From: DATKZH01 sp964475955
GTDB taxonomy: Bacteria; Planctomycetota; Planctomycetia; Pirellulales; Thermoguttaceae
Assembly (NCBI GenBank): GCA_964475955.1
Contig: CAYYZY010000140.1
Coordinates: 1 to 21,031, forward strand
Direction: 5' to 3'
DNA: 21,031 nt
In this document: piece after piece, positions 20,964 to 21,031 of the stretch
Layout: each line of letters starts with the position of its first letter
How positions within the stretch are numbered: position 1 is the stretch's first letter
The notes under the pieces: generated by a model
Told to the model about the DNA's origin: nothing
Seen by the model: the letters and a program-made list of their open reading frames with translations, nothing else
Databases searched by the model: none
Translations under genes and position numbers: made by a program

Positions 20964-21031
20964 CTCCCCACTCCCTACTCCCTACTCCCTACTCCCTACT
21001 CCCTACTCCCTACTCCCTACTCCCTACTCCC
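20964..21031. repeat. Tandem array of the 7-mer CTCCCTA, continuing past the window end
   Basis: After one variant unit, the heptamer CTCCCTA is repeated eight times without change from 20971, and a ninth partial copy is cut by the window end. A degenerate version of the same heptamer lies at 6098-6135. Confidence 0.85.

Noticed and set aside
1..21031. CRISPR array or tRNA/rRNA genes
   Set aside because: The only regular arrays are the 36-bp three-unit repeat, which has no unique spacers, and the 7-bp repeat. I saw no tRNA cloverleaf or rRNA sequence.

Overview
The window looks like a chromosomal segment of a high-GC planctomycete. The strongest clue is an exported protein at 19125-20069 that ends in a TIGR03000-type domain, a family known mainly from Planctomycetota. 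A Uma2-type nuclease, a large secreted TPR metalloprotease, an exported isoaspartyl methyltransferase with an extra C-terminal domain, and many short intergenic palindromes fit the same picture.

Region 1 (1-4330) is an accessory island. It opens with a decayed C-terminus of a tyrosine recombinase (integron-integrase-like) whose catalytic tyrosine is replaced by serine. Next come two closely spaced + strand genes (471-3475) of clearly lower GC than the rest. I recognise neither; they are the best candidate here for an undescribed system. A long hairpin closes the pair. It is followed by a C-terminal remnant of an IS91-family transposase, cut off at a 70-bp palindromic MITE-like element, and then by further short repeats.

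Region 2 (4329-13567) is a minus-strand gene series. In transcription order it holds a stand-alone TIGR03960-type radical SAM protein, a 952-aa exported TPR gluzincin metalloprotease, a MazG-type pyrophosphohydrolase, a 741-aa exported two-TM protein with a glutamine-amidotransferase-like segment, an ABC ATPase and a DUF1638 protein. The protease, MazG and 741-aa genes overlap by GTGA and ATGA junctions, so they are probably translationally coupled. A three-unit, 36-bp tandem repeat lies just ahead of the protease gene.

Region 3 (13568-16840, + strand) holds an exported Pcm with a C-terminal carbohydrate-binding-like domain, a Uma2 protein and a small Tat-exported protein ending at a strong hairpin.

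Region 4 (16840-19124) holds rodA on the minus strand. Its last 159 bp are present twice. The two copies flank about 500 bp of unrelated sequence, and their internal differences are all synonymous. This looks like an old insertion that rebuilt the gene end.

Region 5 (19125-21031) holds the cysteine-rich TIGR03000 protein, an orphan 89-aa protein of lower GC, two adjacent hairpins and a 7-bp tandem repeat running off the window end.
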